Source: Gracilimonas amylolytica (GTDB taxonomy: Bacteria > Bacteroidota > Rhodothermia > Balneolales > Balneolaceae). Taken from it: a stretch of 43,800 nt of DNA. Position 1 is the first letter of the stretch; every line of letters begins with the position of its first letter. The position numbers and the translations under genes were made by a program. Location: positions 1-43,800 of the forward strand of contig NZ_PQBS01000006.1 of the NCBI RefSeq assembly GCF_002911695.1. Reading direction: 5' to 3'. A model generated the notes under the pieces. That model worked only from the letters and a program-made list of their open reading frames with translations. It was not told where the DNA came from and did not search any database. Of this stretch, positions 30,276 to 39,888 are shown in pieces.

Positions 30276-30856
30276 AAAGCAATATCTATATCACGTCTGT
30301 TGTAAACCTCATATTCTTCCCTCAGGAAATTACTGGCGGAAACAATATGATTATTAACTGTTCTTGCTGAGATATTCATTACCTCAGCGATCTCTTCATG
30401 CAGTAAACCATCAAAACGGCTCAATTCAAAGGCTTCCCTTTGCCGTTCAGGAAGTTTCTTAATGAGTTTTTCAATGATCTCAATAGTTTGCTCCATATAG
30501 GAGGAACCATCTTGTTCTTGATGAATCATCAGGGAGTGAACCGATTGTTCTTTTCCCTCAAGGGATTCAAATCGATTCTTATGATCTCTAATGTGATTCA
30601 GGCAAAGATTTCGGATAATGGTGAACATGTACGACTTCAAAGATTTTGAAGTATCCAATTGGTCACGGGTTTTCCATAGCTTTATAAAAGCCTCTTGTAC
30701 CAGGTCTCAGGCCTGATCTTTGGATCTTACATACCGATAAGCAAAGCGTACATAGTGTTCGTAACAGGCACGAAAAAACTCTGAGTAGCATTCTTTGCTA
30801 CCATTTTTAATGGCCCGGTTCCACTCGGTAAACTGATTATCGGTAATGTTTACCAT
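30272..30856 (-). pseudogene. ECF sigma factor (FecI-like) interrupted by in-frame TGA
   Basis: Read as one frame from ATG at 30856, this gives 194 codons with the usual ECF parts: region 2 (YVRFAYRYVRSKDQA ... DLVQEAFIKLW), region 2.4 (SYMFTIIRNLCLNHIRDHK) and region 4 (LPERQREAFELSRFDGLLHEEIAEVMNISARTVNNHI). Codon 50 is TGA (plus-strand 30707-30709), within region 2 between Ala and DLVQE, where the family usually carries Glu or Trp. A TGG-to-TGA or GAG-related change would explain it. The remainder downstream of the stop could only restart late and would lack most of region 2. It overlaps fecR by four bases. It may be a real inactivation, a sequencing error or, less likely, readthrough. Confidence 0.85.
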
Positions 30857-30933
30857 ATTTGTACAGTTAATACACGTGAAAATAGTCTTGTGACTATGCT
30901 GATTTAACTGAAATGGAAAAAAATCCGTTCTGC

Positions 30934-31872
30934 CTATCCCAAAGTTTTCCGAATTCGGTTTATCAGTGCTTCGTAATAAGCCGGGTATTCTGCCTTATGC
31001 TCTTCAAACGGTTCTATATGAACCCTATGATAACCCTGTTGATCTGCTTGCCTGAACCGGTCATAAAGTTCTTTGGATAATTGTTTCAGGTCACCTTCAT
31101 AACAGATCACATTATTTTGTTTCACCTCAGGAGCTGTTTGCATCACATATAAAGTATGATCATTAAAAGCACTTACACCTTTGTAAACAACATCAGCTTT
31201 GGGTTTGTAATGCGAATACTTTTGTCCGGGACTTTTGGGAGTTTCTTGTTCATTCATATGATCAGACCTGACTTTTAAACCTGTGACACTTTCAATTTCA
31301 TCCGCACCGATCTTACCCGGTCGCATAAGTGTGATGTGATCATCCTCAAAACCTATGACCGTTGATTCCAGTCCAATATTTGTTATGCCTCCGTCAATCA
31401 CCGGGAACTCATCTCCAAAATCTTCTTTGACGTGCTTAGCCTGTGTTGGACTTGGTTTTCCAGAATGATTGGCACTTGGGGCCACCAGTGGACCGGTTTG
31501 TTTTATAAATTCAAGAGCCAGGGGATTTGAAGGTATTCTTAATGCTACGGTTGGCAAACCGGCTGTGACTGAATCAAGAATTTCCTCTTTCTTATTCAAT
31601 ACGAGAGTAATCGGACCCGGCCAGAAGTGTTTCATTAGGAGCTTGGCTGCTTCAGGAATATCTGTCGCAAAATCGTGCACCATTTTAGTGTCTGACAGGT
31701 GGACAATAAGTGGATTATCAACCGGACGACCTTTGGTCTCAAATACTTTTTGTATGGCAACCGGATTCCGGGCATCAGCACCAAGTCCATACACGGTTTC
31801 AGTAGGGAAGGCTACCACTCCGCCTTCTTTAATGATGTTGACAAATGGGGTCAGGTCAGGCAAGGACTTCAT
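30934..31872 (-). CDS. tsaC: L-threonylcarbamoyladenylate synthase (Sua5/YrdC type)
   Basis: This 312-aa enzyme makes threonylcarbamoyl-AMP from threonine, bicarbonate and ATP, for the t6A37 modification of ANN-reading tRNAs. The YrdC domain shows FPTETVYGLGADA, FETKGRPVDNPLIVHL and PSANHSGKPSPT; the C-terminal ~100 residues (PKADVVYKGVSAF ...) form the Sua5 extension, so it is the long Sua5-like form rather than short TsaC. Its start overlaps the 3' end of mfd by 17 bases. Confidence 0.94.
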   Translation of the reverse strand: MKSLPDLTPFVNIIKEGGVVAFPTETVYGLGADARNPVAIQKVFETKGRPVDNPLIVHLSDTKMVHDFATDIPEAAKLLMKHFWPGPITLVLNKKEEILDSVTAGLPTVALRIPSNPLALEFIKQTGPLVAPSANHSGKPSPTQAKHVKEDFGDEFPVIDGGITNIGLESTVIGFEDDHITLMRPGKIGADEIESVTGLKVRSDHMNEQETPKSPGQKYSHYKPKADVVYKGVSAFNDHTLYVMQTAPEVKQNNVICYEGDLKQLSKELYDRFRQADQQGYHRVHIEPFEEHKAEYPAYYEALINRIRKTLG

Positions 31873-34800
31873 CTTTATTCAGTTGTTTTAGGAATGAAAG
31901 TGCAGCTTCAATATCAGGAATATCCTGTATCACAAAACGTACGGTATCTTTTTTCTGTACGACCTGAAATTTATCCTGCTTAATGTACTCAATGCTCTCC
32001 AGGACCTCCTGAAACTTACCGGAATCAAAGAAAGTCTTTCCGGTTTCGGAGTCTTGTTTAGGGCAAACTAACCACATTCTGTCGGCACGGATGGTAACTT
32101 TGGTGAAGAAATTCAGTGAGGCAAATAACTTGATCTTGCTGGCAAGTACCAGATATTCTGTTTCTTTAGGTACCGGGCCAAATCGGTCTTTAACCTCTTC
32201 ATACCATTCGTCGATCTGCTCAGGTTTATCGGCTTCAGACAGTTTCCTGTACAGATTTAAGCGTTCCACATTGTCAGATACATAGTCCTGAGGAAGCAAT
32301 GCCGTTTCATCAAATTCTACTGTGGTTTCAGGTCGCTCGATCTCAATATCAACATTTTCAAACATATCGCTGAATTCGGTACGCTTGAGTTCATTTACCG
32401 CGTCATTAAGGATCTTGGTATACAGATCGAAACCAATATCGTTGATAAAACCACTCTGTTCCGCACCTAAGATATCACCGGCACCACGAATATCAAGATC
32501 ACGCATGGCAATGTTGAATCCGGATCCAAGATCTGAGAATTCCTCCAAGGCCAGGAGTCGTTTTCGGGCTTCAGGTGTGAGTGTTTTAATGGGGTTGGTA
32601 AACAGGTAACAAAAAGCCTTTCGGTTCGAACGCCCCACACGCCCACGCAGCTGATGCAATTCAGCTAGTCCAAAGTGGTTTGCGTGATTAATGATGATGG
32701 TGTTTGCATTAGCAATATCGATGCCGTTCTCAACAATGTTGGTAGAGACTAATACATCAAATTTATGCTGATAGAAGTCGTTAATGATCTTTTCCAGCTG
32801 TGAACCGCTCATCTGACCATGCCCAAACCGGACACGGATATCAGGTACCAAACGGCGAACCATTTCCGCGATCTCTTCAATGTTCTTTACCCGATTATGT
32901 ATGAAAAATACTTGTCCGCCCCTCGACACTTCCTGAAGAATGGCATCACGTATCAGTTCCTCATCAAAACTGTGAATTTCCGTGTAAACCGGTTGCCGGT
33001 TGGGGGGAGGGGTATTGATAACGCTGAGGTCACGCGCACCCATCAACGAGAACTGAAGGGTTCTTGGGATAGGGGTAGCAGTTAAGGTGAGAACATCTAC
33101 GGTGGCCCGAAATTTTTTCAGCTTTTCTTTAGCTGATACACCGAAACGTTGCTCTTCATCAATGATGATCAGTCCAAGATCCTTGAATTTAACATCTTTA
33201 GAAAGCAAGCGGTGGGTTCCGATCAGAATATCAACCTCACCATCCTCAAGATCGTTGATCACCTTTTTCTGTTCCCTGGATGTTCTGAATCTTGAAATCG
33301 ATTCGACACGAACCGGGAATTTATCCATTCGTTTCTTAAAGGTCTTGGTATGCTGTTCAGCCAAAATGGTAGTGGGAACGAGAACCGCTACCTGCTTATG
33401 GTCTAACACAGCCTTAAAGGCTGCACGAACTGCCACTTCGGTCTTTCCAAACCCGACATCACCGCAAACCAGCCGGTCCATGGGGTGTTCACTTTCCATA
33501 TCCGTTTTTACAGACTGAATAGCATCATATTGATCCGGGGTTTCCTCATATTCAAAATTAGCCTCCAGTTCCACCTGCCATTCATTATCCGGCGAAAAAT
33601 CGTAGGCTTTCTGCGCCTTTCGTTTCGCATAGAGCTGGATCAATTCCCGGGCGATGTCCTTAACTTTCTTTTTGGTTTGAGCCTTTTTACGGGCCCAGGC
33701 TCCGGAACCCAGTTTTGTGATCCTTGGTGCAGTTCCTTCCTTACCGGAATACTTCTGCAGTTTGTGAAGGCTGGTTACGTTTACATAGAGCGTTGAGTCA
33801 TCTTTATACTGAAGAACAACAACTTCCTGTTCTGTATTTTTTACGTGGATCTTTTTAAATCCAAGAAATTTGCCGATCCCGTAGTCTACATGAACGACAA
33901 AATCCCCCACACTGAGATCCTTTAGTTCTTTAAAAGAGATGCCGCCATGAAATTTTCTTCGCTTTGTTTTTGGACGGTGGTACCGGTTAAAGATCTGGTG
34001 ATCGGTAAAAGCAGCGATCCCGGCCGGTGGATAAATAAAGCCCTCGTGCAAAGTCTCTACAGATAAGAGGTAATTAAAAGTGTCAGAAGCTTCTCCTAAA
34101 AGTTCTTCAAACCGATCTCGTTGACCATCGTTATCGCAAAGAATAATCGTGGTTAACCCTCTCTCTGAATTTTTAGTGATCTCCTCCCGTAACAGCTTGA
34201 AATTGCCATGAAAATCGGGTTGGGGTTTAGCTTCAAGTGTCAGCGTTTTTTGATCTCTGCCTGAGGCATTAACGTCTGCTACATAAAGTGTGTGATTGAA
34301 CCGATCGAGTTCCTGCTTGAACAGATCGGGTGACATGAACAGTTCTTCGGGTAGGTCTAAGTTTTCACTGTTATGATGCTCTTCATAGGCTTCTTCAGCC
34401 TTGCTGTAAAGATCATCAATTTTTGATAAGATGAACTGCCTCTCTGATGTGATCAAAAGTGTGTCATCTTCAAAATAGGAAAGAAAGTCAGCTTTCGTCT
34501 TTTCAGGAAGGTTACTGAGATCGGGTATAATGCGCGCTTCATTCAAGAAAGCGATGGATCGCTGGGAGTCTGCATCGAATTCCCGGATCGTATCAAGTTC
34601 ATCTCCGAAAAATTCCAGGCGAAGAGGATACTCACCGGAAAACGGAAATACATCAATGATCCCTCCGCGTACGGCAAATTCACCCGGTTCATCCACAAAT
34701 TTAACGGGATTGTAACCCTGTTCAACTAATTGCTCTCTTAAATTTTCCGGATCGATCTCATCTCCTTTTTTGAGACGGATACTGACTTCATCTAAAGCGG

Positions 34801-35200
34801 AGGGAGGTGCTACTTTTTCAAATATTGCTTCTGAAGAAGTGATCACGATCTTTTTGGGGTGATCCGTGACTTCCTGTAAAGCCTCGGATCGCTGTACCAG
34901 TAGTGCGGTATCCCTTAACTGCTGATTGTCGAAGGGTTTGTTATTGGTGGAGGGGAATAAAATGATCTTTTTATCCGGAGAAATGGCATTCAGATCTGCA
35001 AACAGGAACCGGGCACCTTCATCAGATTCGGATAAAACAACAATATTCTTGTAATGAGAATGCAAAGCATCGATCAAAAAACTGTTTAAGGCACCGATGC
35101 TTTTCTTTAAAGTGAGAGAAGAATCTGACTCTATTCTCTCATGGACGTTTCGGAAAACATCCGACTTTTTTAATTGCTCTCTAATGAAGGTAATGCTCAT
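31856..35200 (-). CDS. mfd: Transcription-repair coupling factor Mfd
   Basis: This 1114-aa translocase removes RNA polymerase stalled at DNA damage and recruits UvrA. In order it has a UvrB-like N-terminal module, a CarD-like RNA-polymerase-interacting domain (about 440-520, GDFVVHVDYGIGKFLGF), a RecG-like helicase core (GDVGFGKTEVAVRAAF, IIDEEQRFGV, TLTATPIPRTL, QLRGRVGRSNRKAF) and a C-terminal TRCF domain (EYLVLASKIKLFA). Length is close to the E. coli protein (1148 aa). It is the first gene of a mfd-tsaC pair. Confidence 0.97.
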   Translation of the reverse strand: MSITFIREQLKKSDVFRNVHERIESDSSLTLKKSIGALNSFLIDALHSHYKNIVVLSESDEGARFLFADLNAISPDKKIILFPSTNNKPFDNQQLRDTALLVQRSEALQEVTDHPKKIVITSSEAIFEKVAPPSALDEVSIRLKKGDEIDPENLREQLVEQGYNPVKFVDEPGEFAVRGGIIDVFPFSGEYPLRLEFFGDELDTIREFDADSQRSIAFLNEARIIPDLSNLPEKTKADFLSYFEDDTLLITSERQFILSKIDDLYSKAEEAYEEHHNSENLDLPEELFMSPDLFKQELDRFNHTLYVADVNASGRDQKTLTLEAKPQPDFHGNFKLLREEITKNSERGLTTIILCDNDGQRDRFEELLGEASDTFNYLLSVETLHEGFIYPPAGIAAFTDHQIFNRYHRPKTKRRKFHGGISFKELKDLSVGDFVVHVDYGIGKFLGFKKIHVKNTEQEVVVLQYKDDSTLYVNVTSLHKLQKYSGKEGTAPRITKLGSGAWARKKAQTKKKVKDIARELIQLYAKRKAQKAYDFSPDNEWQVELEANFEYEETPDQYDAIQSVKTDMESEHPMDRLVCGDVGFGKTEVAVRAAFKAVLDHKQVAVLVPTTILAEQHTKTFKKRMDKFPVRVESISRFRTSREQKKVINDLEDGEVDILIGTHRLLSKDVKFKDLGLIIIDEEQRFGVSAKEKLKKFRATVDVLTLTATPIPRTLQFSLMGARDLSVINTPPPNRQPVYTEIHSFDEELIRDAILQEVSRGGQVFFIHNRVKNIEEIAEMVRRLVPDIRVRFGHGQMSGSQLEKIINDFYQHKFDVLVSTNIVENGIDIANANTIIINHANHFGLAELHQLRGRVGRSNRKAFCYLFTNPIKTLTPEARKRLLALEEFSDLGSGFNIAMRDLDIRGAGDILGAEQSGFINDIGFDLYTKILNDAVNELKRTEFSDMFENVDIEIERPETTVEFDETALLPQDYVSDNVERLNLYRKLSEADKPEQIDEWYEEVKDRFGPVPKETEYLVLASKIKLFASLNFFTKVTIRADRMWLVCPKQDSETGKTFFDSGKFQEVLESIEYIKQDKFQVVQKKDTVRFVIQDIPDIEAALSFLKQLNKDEVLA

Positions 35201-35313
35201 TTAGGCGTGCAGGTAACTTTATAGATTTCTTTGAGACTACAAAGATAAAGCGAATGCAATTAGGATGTAATCTTAATTATTTAAGACGACGATCGAATAA
35301 AGTAAAGTGTTAC

Positions 35314-36312
35314 TTAATCGAGTGGAGTGATAGTCTGTGTAATTGTAATTTTGATCAGGAATGAGAGCCCGAAAAGGATCAGAGAGATACTCAGGTACAA
35401 GGGATATTTATCTTCATAATCGGTGTAGATCAACTCTTCAACTTCGGTTTTCTCAAGCTCATCAATTTCAGCGTACACACTTTCAAGTTGTTCGCTGTCT
35501 GTGGCACGGAAATAGCGTCCACCCGTCAATTCAGCAACCTGTGTCAGCATTTCCTCATCAATGTTAACCTGTACATTTTGATAACGCTGACCAAAGATAG
35601 GATCCTGAATAGGATATGGAGCGGTACCCCTGGTTCCTGCACCAATGGTGTAGATCTTAATGTTGTAGGTTAGTGCCAGATCAGCAGCGGTTACCGGGTC
35701 GATCTCACCGGCATTATTCTGACCATCTGTAAGAAGAATGATAACTTTACTTTCAGCCGGGCTTTCTTTCATCCGGTTAACAGCGGTGGCAATACCCATA
35801 CCAATGGCGGTTCCATCCTGAATTACTCCCATTTCCAGATCGTCGATAAGTTGCTTAAGGAGGCGGTAATCGAGGGTAGGAGGTACTACGGTAAAGCTTT
35901 TCATGGCAAAAGTAACCAGGCCAATTCGATCGGTTTCCCGTTTATCCACAAAATCTTTGGCTACCTGTCGGGCAGCTTCAAAACGGTTGGGTTTGAGGTC
36001 TTCTGCCAGCATGGAGGTCGACATATCCAGAACCATTACAATATCGATCCCTTCTGCATTTCGCTCAACCGTGGTCAGGCGCTCTTGAGGACGGGCCAGT
36101 GCAATGATCAGAAATACCAGTCCAGTCCAGATCAACATAGCTTGCACCCAGTGAATGTGAGACTTCCAGTTTCCGGGAAGATCATTCATCTGGTCAAGAG
36201 AAGAAAAGGATAGGGAAGCCTGCCTGCCCGAAAAAAAGCGATATATGTATAAACCGGCTAAAACAGGGACAATAATGAGTGCCCAGAACCAATATGGATC
36301 AGCAAATTCCAT
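35314..36312 (-). CDS. batA: BatA-like von Willebrand factor A membrane protein
   Basis: This 332-aa protein has two N-terminal membrane helices (about 8-26 and 57-74), a vWA domain with the metal-ion site DMSTS (96-100) and the later TAI/LLTDGQNN segment, and a C-terminal helix (LYLSISLILFGLSFLIKI). This is the BatA architecture of the Bacteroides aerotolerance operon, which supports envelope stress tolerance. Its ATG overlaps the stop of the BatD-like gene by one base. batB is not present directly downstream; an mfd operon follows instead. Confidence 0.9.
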   Translation of the reverse strand: MEFADPYWFWALIIVPVLAGLYIYRFFSGRQASLSFSSLDQMNDLPGNWKSHIHWVQAMLIWTGLVFLIIALARPQERLTTVERNAEGIDIVMVLDMSTSMLAEDLKPNRFEAARQVAKDFVDKRETDRIGLVTFAMKSFTVVPPTLDYRLLKQLIDDLEMGVIQDGTAIGMGIATAVNRMKESPAESKVIILLTDGQNNAGEIDPVTAADLALTYNIKIYTIGAGTRGTAPYPIQDPIFGQRYQNVQVNIDEEMLTQVAELTGGRYFRATDSEQLESVYAEIDELEKTEVEELIYTDYEDKYPLYLSISLILFGLSFLIKITITQTITPLD

Positions 36313-37316
36313 TATTTCGTGCCTCCGTTTTCTGTTACAACTTCTTCCTTAACAGATAGATATTTAGCATCATACTCTGCCTTGAGTCTGCCAATGCGTG
36401 AAGCATCGGTCAATTTAGCCCGTTCCAGAAATTCAATGGCTTCATCGTAGGTTTTCCAGGCATCTTCAAGGGTTGGGGTGAATTTAGCAAATTTAACGAG
36501 GTCAGCTCTGCGTAGTACACTTCGCGTCTTTTCAGCAAGGGTATCATCAACTCCGTAAGCATCCAGATACCGGATCAGTTCACCGGAAGTGGATTCAAGG
36601 GCGGGAATCTTATACAGGACTTCAAAATAAGTTCTGAGTGCATCACCGATCTGACTGTAGAATAACTTGTAATCTTTAGTCTGCTCCACTTTTGTATCCT
36701 CTTTAATACGAAGCAGATCTTTTTCGAGTTCTTTGATCGGGTCATAAAACTCAGGTATCGAAGGTTTATCAAGTTCCATTTCCTCCTTAGTATCCTCTCT
36801 GAATTTAAACCACCATAGCAGAAATCCGGCTAAGACGATAAAAGCAAGGAGCCATGGCCACCAGGGAAGGGGAAACTGATAATTTGGTTTCATGGGTTTG
36901 AGGGTTGTATCGCCCTCAGCAACAACGGTTTTAAAAAAGATAGTGACCGGATCGGTGAGTAGTGTAGTGGTATCAGATTCACTGAATACTGAAACCGGTA
37001 GAGATGGGATCTGCAGATCTTCATTCCCAAAATACTGAAGTTCGTAGATCAGGCTGTCAGAGAATTCTGAAAGTTTAAACTGCTTTCTGTTTAAAACTTC
37101 AACTGTAGGGGGAAATGAGTTAGTATCCGGAAACTGAACATTTGAGTATTCCTGATCTAACTGCAGCAGCAGCGAATAACTGAAGGTGTCCCCAATTTGG
37201 ATAGAATCTGTATCAACTTGCGTATTAACAGACTGAGCCTGAATGTGTCCTGAAAATATTATGGATAGTGCAAGGAACAGAATGGGTGCACATCGGTTTA
37301 ACAGGAGTTTTTTCAT
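36312..37316 (-). CDS. BatD-like membrane protein
   Basis: This 334-aa protein has a signal peptide (LLLNRCAPILFLALSIIFSGHIQAQ), a periplasmic beta-rich domain (about 28-150), a Trp-rich membrane helix (about 153-170, WWPWLLAFIVLAGFLLWWF), and a cytoplasmic helical C-terminus (EFYDPIKELEKDLLRI ... FVELYKIPAL-like, ending with a VEFLERAK repeat-type helix). The layout resembles BatD/DUF4381 proteins found next to vWA genes in Bat operons. It starts the batA transcript here. Exact family assignment is moderate. Confidence 0.75.
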   Translation of the reverse strand: MKKLLLNRCAPILFLALSIIFSGHIQAQSVNTQVDTDSIQIGDTFSYSLLLQLDQEYSNVQFPDTNSFPPTVEVLNRKQFKLSEFSDSLIYELQYFGNEDLQIPSLPVSVFSESDTTTLLTDPVTIFFKTVVAEGDTTLKPMKPNYQFPLPWWPWLLAFIVLAGFLLWWFKFREDTKEEMELDKPSIPEFYDPIKELEKDLLRIKEDTKVEQTKDYKLFYSQIGDALRTYFEVLYKIPALESTSGELIRYLDAYGVDDTLAEKTRSVLRRADLVKFAKFTPTLEDAWKTYDEAIEFLERAKLTDASRIGRLKAEYDAKYLSVKEEVVTENGGTK

Positions 37317-37473
37317 TTAAGGTGTTAACGACTGATTTAAGATTAACGCGGATTGAAAATATCACTTTGAGATGTAAATATTTCACAAAACTAAAAGGTT
37401 ATATCTGTTTATGAAAGTAGCCTGATAATTCTTATTATTTTCTGCAATACACAAAAGAAATCTACAGCACAAG

Positions 37474-38766
37474 TTGAAGGAAAAGATCAAGTCTAAGTGG
37501 GGAATCAGTGCGTTAACACTAATTTTAGTGGTTAGCTCTGTGTGGCTCCTTAATTTTACAGGTAACGATACTCCTCCGGAATTTACTATTACCGAACAGA
37601 ATGTTATTGAGATCAAAGAAGAAGTGCAGCTCGATTCTTACGGTTTCAATGTGATCGATTCTCAGATCGAAGAGGGTAGAGTAAAGCGTAACCAAAGTTT
37701 ATATCTTATCTTGCGTGACCTTGATGTGTCCCCTCAAACGATCTATGAGATCAATAATAAATCGAAAGGGGTTTTTCAAAGTAACAGGGTTAAACCCGGT
37801 CAGCGGTACATTGTTTACAAAGAGTCAAATACTTCAAAACCCTACCGGTTAATTCTGCACGACAATGCACTGGATTATGTGACCTTTGAATGGGGAGATG
37901 AAATTAAGGTTACAACCGGACAGAAAGAGGTAACAAAAGAGATCAATATTGCATCCGGAGTAATTACCTCATCTTTATATGAATCACTTGTGGAAAAAGG
38001 GAACAATATTCTTATCGCTAACAGGCTTAGTGAGATCTTTGCCTGGCAGATCGATTTCTTTCGTTTATATCCCGGTGATAACTATAAGCTGATCTACGAG
38101 AAGCAATATGTAGATGGCAAGCCTTATGGAATTGGAGATATTCTTGCAGCTGAATTTGAGCATGATGGAAGAACGTACGACGCTTATTATTTTGAGGGTG
38201 ATAAAAGCATGGGATTCTTTGATAGTGAAGGTAATGGGGTTCAGAAAGCCTTACTCAAGGCTCCATTTAAATTTTCACAAAGGATCAGTTCATCGTTTAA
38301 CCGAAACCGGTTTCACCCGGTATTAAAGCGACGAATGCCTCACAACGGAGTTGATTACGCAGCTCCAATTGGAACTCCGGTATTATCGGTTGGGGACGGG
38401 GAAGTCACAGAAGCCCAGTACCGTGGTGCAAACGGAAATATTGTTAAGATCCGTCATAACGGAACATATACGACCGCTTATCTTCACCTGAATGGATTTG
38501 CCAGGGGGATCACTCCCGGCACCAGAGTCCGGCAAGGGGAAGTTATCGGTTACGTAGGCAAAACCGGACGGGTAACGGGTGTTCACTTGCATTACATGAT
38601 CTATAAAAATGGTCAGCCCGTAAATCCGTTGAATATTGATCTTCCGCCATCAAAATCGATCGACGCATCTGAAAGAAGTCAGTTTGAAAAGATGGTTGAG
38701 AATCTGAAAAGAAAGATGGAAAATGATAGGGCAGAAAGTGTAGCGTCCGTAATTAAGGAAGAATAA
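37474..38766 (+). CDS. M23 family peptidoglycan metallopeptidase
   Basis: This 430-aa envelope protein has an N-terminal membrane anchor (about 9-29), a LysM/OapA-like domain (LYLILRDLDVSPQTIYEINN ... VKPGQRYIVYK), a central domain and a C-terminal LytM domain with the zinc ligands HNGVDYAAP (H-x3-D) and VHLHYMIY. It is likely to cut peptide cross-bridges in the cell wall. The start appears to be TTG at 37474: the frame opens at a stop at 37426 and contains no earlier ATG or GTG. It lies on the opposite strand between the DUF58 gene and the BatD-like gene. Confidence 0.9.
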   Translation: MKEKIKSKWGISALTLILVVSSVWLLNFTGNDTPPEFTITEQNVIEIKEEVQLDSYGFNVIDSQIEEGRVKRNQSLYLILRDLDVSPQTIYEINNKSKGVFQSNRVKPGQRYIVYKESNTSKPYRLILHDNALDYVTFEWGDEIKVTTGQKEVTKEINIASGVITSSLYESLVEKGNNILIANRLSEIFAWQIDFFRLYPGDNYKLIYEKQYVDGKPYGIGDILAAEFEHDGRTYDAYYFEGDKSMGFFDSEGNGVQKALLKAPFKFSQRISSSFNRNRFHPVLKRRMPHNGVDYAAPIGTPVLSVGDGEVTEAQYRGANGNIVKIRHNGTYTTAYLHLNGFARGITPGTRVRQGEVIGYVGKTGRVTGVHLHYMIYKNGQPVNPLNIDLPPSKSIDASERSQFEKMVENLKRKMENDRAESVASVIKEE

Positions 38767-38794
38767 CGGGTAATATAATACAGACTAAACACCC

Positions 38795-39670
38795 TTAGTA
38801 GCGGCTACCACGTCGTTGGAAGAAATTCATCAGGGGTTTGACGTACGACTCATTAGTTTTTACCTCAACGGCATCGATCTTCATTTTAAGCATCATTTCC
38901 TGTAAATAAGCTTTTTGCTTCATACGGTTGATCTTATAGGCCTTTCTAACCTTGGTACTTGAGGTATCTATGATCTTCTCAGCCCCGGTCTCGGCATCTC
39001 TCATTTTCACCAAACCAAGCTCAGGCAGTTCATCCTCGTACTGATCATTAATGATAATACTCACCAGGTCGTGTTTTTGGTTGGTGATACGGAGTTGTTT
39101 GTCAAAATCCTTGTCCTGAAAGTCGGATGCTAGAACCACAATGGCTCGTCTGTCCAATAACCGGTTGATATATGATAGTCCATCAGCAATATCTGTGCCT
39201 TTACCGGTTGGTTTGGTCGTGTACATTTCGCGGATGAGCCGGAGTACATGGGTTCGGCCTTTTTTGGGAGGAACTACTTTTTCAATATGATCACTGAAAA
39301 GAACTAACCCTACTTTATCGCTGTTTTTGATAGCACTGAAAGCCAGTACTGCACAGATCTCAATAGCCAGATCCATTTTACTTTGTTCGTGGGTTCCAAA
39401 TGTTCCACTTTGTGATATATCGATGCAGAGCATTAAGGTCTGTTCCCGTTCTTCTTCAAATATCTTGATGAACGGATCACCTGTACGGGCAGTCACATTC
39501 CAGTCGATCTGCCTGATGTCATCCCCGTAGGTATAAGCCCGCACTTCAAAAAATTCCATGCCACGCCCTTTAAAAGCTGACTGGTACTCACCTCCAAATA
39601 GAGAATTAACAATTCCCTTGGTTTGAATTTCGAGCTTTCGGATTTTTTTGAGGATTTCCTTTGGGATCAT
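38795..39670 (-). CDS. DUF58 domain protein (Bat locus)
   Basis: This 291-aa cytoplasmic protein has the DUF58 signature GMEFFEVRAYTYGDDIRQIDWNVTAR followed by a vWA-like part (MLCIDISQSG, GKGTDIADGLSYIN). DUF58 proteins usually lie between moxR (an AAA ATPase) and the bat genes; moxR is expected just upstream, but the 5' side here is the REP/lipoprotein island. The start ATG at 39670 follows a 120-base gap in which I see no gene. Confidence 0.92.
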   Translation of the reverse strand: MIPKEILKKIRKLEIQTKGIVNSLFGGEYQSAFKGRGMEFFEVRAYTYGDDIRQIDWNVTARTGDPFIKIFEEEREQTLMLCIDISQSGTFGTHEQSKMDLAIEICAVLAFSAIKNSDKVGLVLFSDHIEKVVPPKKGRTHVLRLIREMYTTKPTGKGTDIADGLSYINRLLDRRAIVVLASDFQDKDFDKQLRITNQKHDLVSIIINDQYEDELPELGLVKMRDAETGAEKIIDTSSTKVRKAYKINRMKQKAYLQEMMLKMKIDAVEVKTNESYVKPLMNFFQRRGSRY

Positions 39671-39742
39671 GGCGCCTGCTTATGTGATGGGACGAAGATA
39701 AGAAATGGCAGGTATAATCAAGAATCAGAAAAGTAAAAAAAT

Positions 39743-39782
39743 CTACCTCCCGTCTGACGGCTAAAGTCCGTCTGACCGATTG
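39743..39782. repeat. Hairpin repeat A, copy 1
   Basis: GACGG (39756-39760) pairs with CCGTC (39768-39772) around CTAAAGT. The flanks CTACCTC and TGACCGATTG are shared with the copy at 40261. An outer GTC/GAC pairing extends the stem. In the second copy the stem is GATGG/CCATC, a compensatory change. Confidence 0.75.
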
Positions 39783-39840
39783 CTGAATTCCAGTACTTCA
39801 GCTTATTCACAATACATTCCAACTTCCCAAGCCTAATCCA

Positions 39841-39869
39841 TCGATCAGACCGGTTATCGGTCAGATCGA
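39841..39869. repeat. Hairpin repeat B, copy 1
   Basis: Near-perfect palindrome: TCGATC-A-GACCG, loop GTTAT, CGGTC-A-GATCGA. The preceding CCCAAGCCTAATCCA is also shared with the copy at 40215, whose inner stem is GACGG/CCGTC instead. Confidence 0.8.
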
Positions 39870-39888
39870 GTTCGTGGTTGTTAGACTT

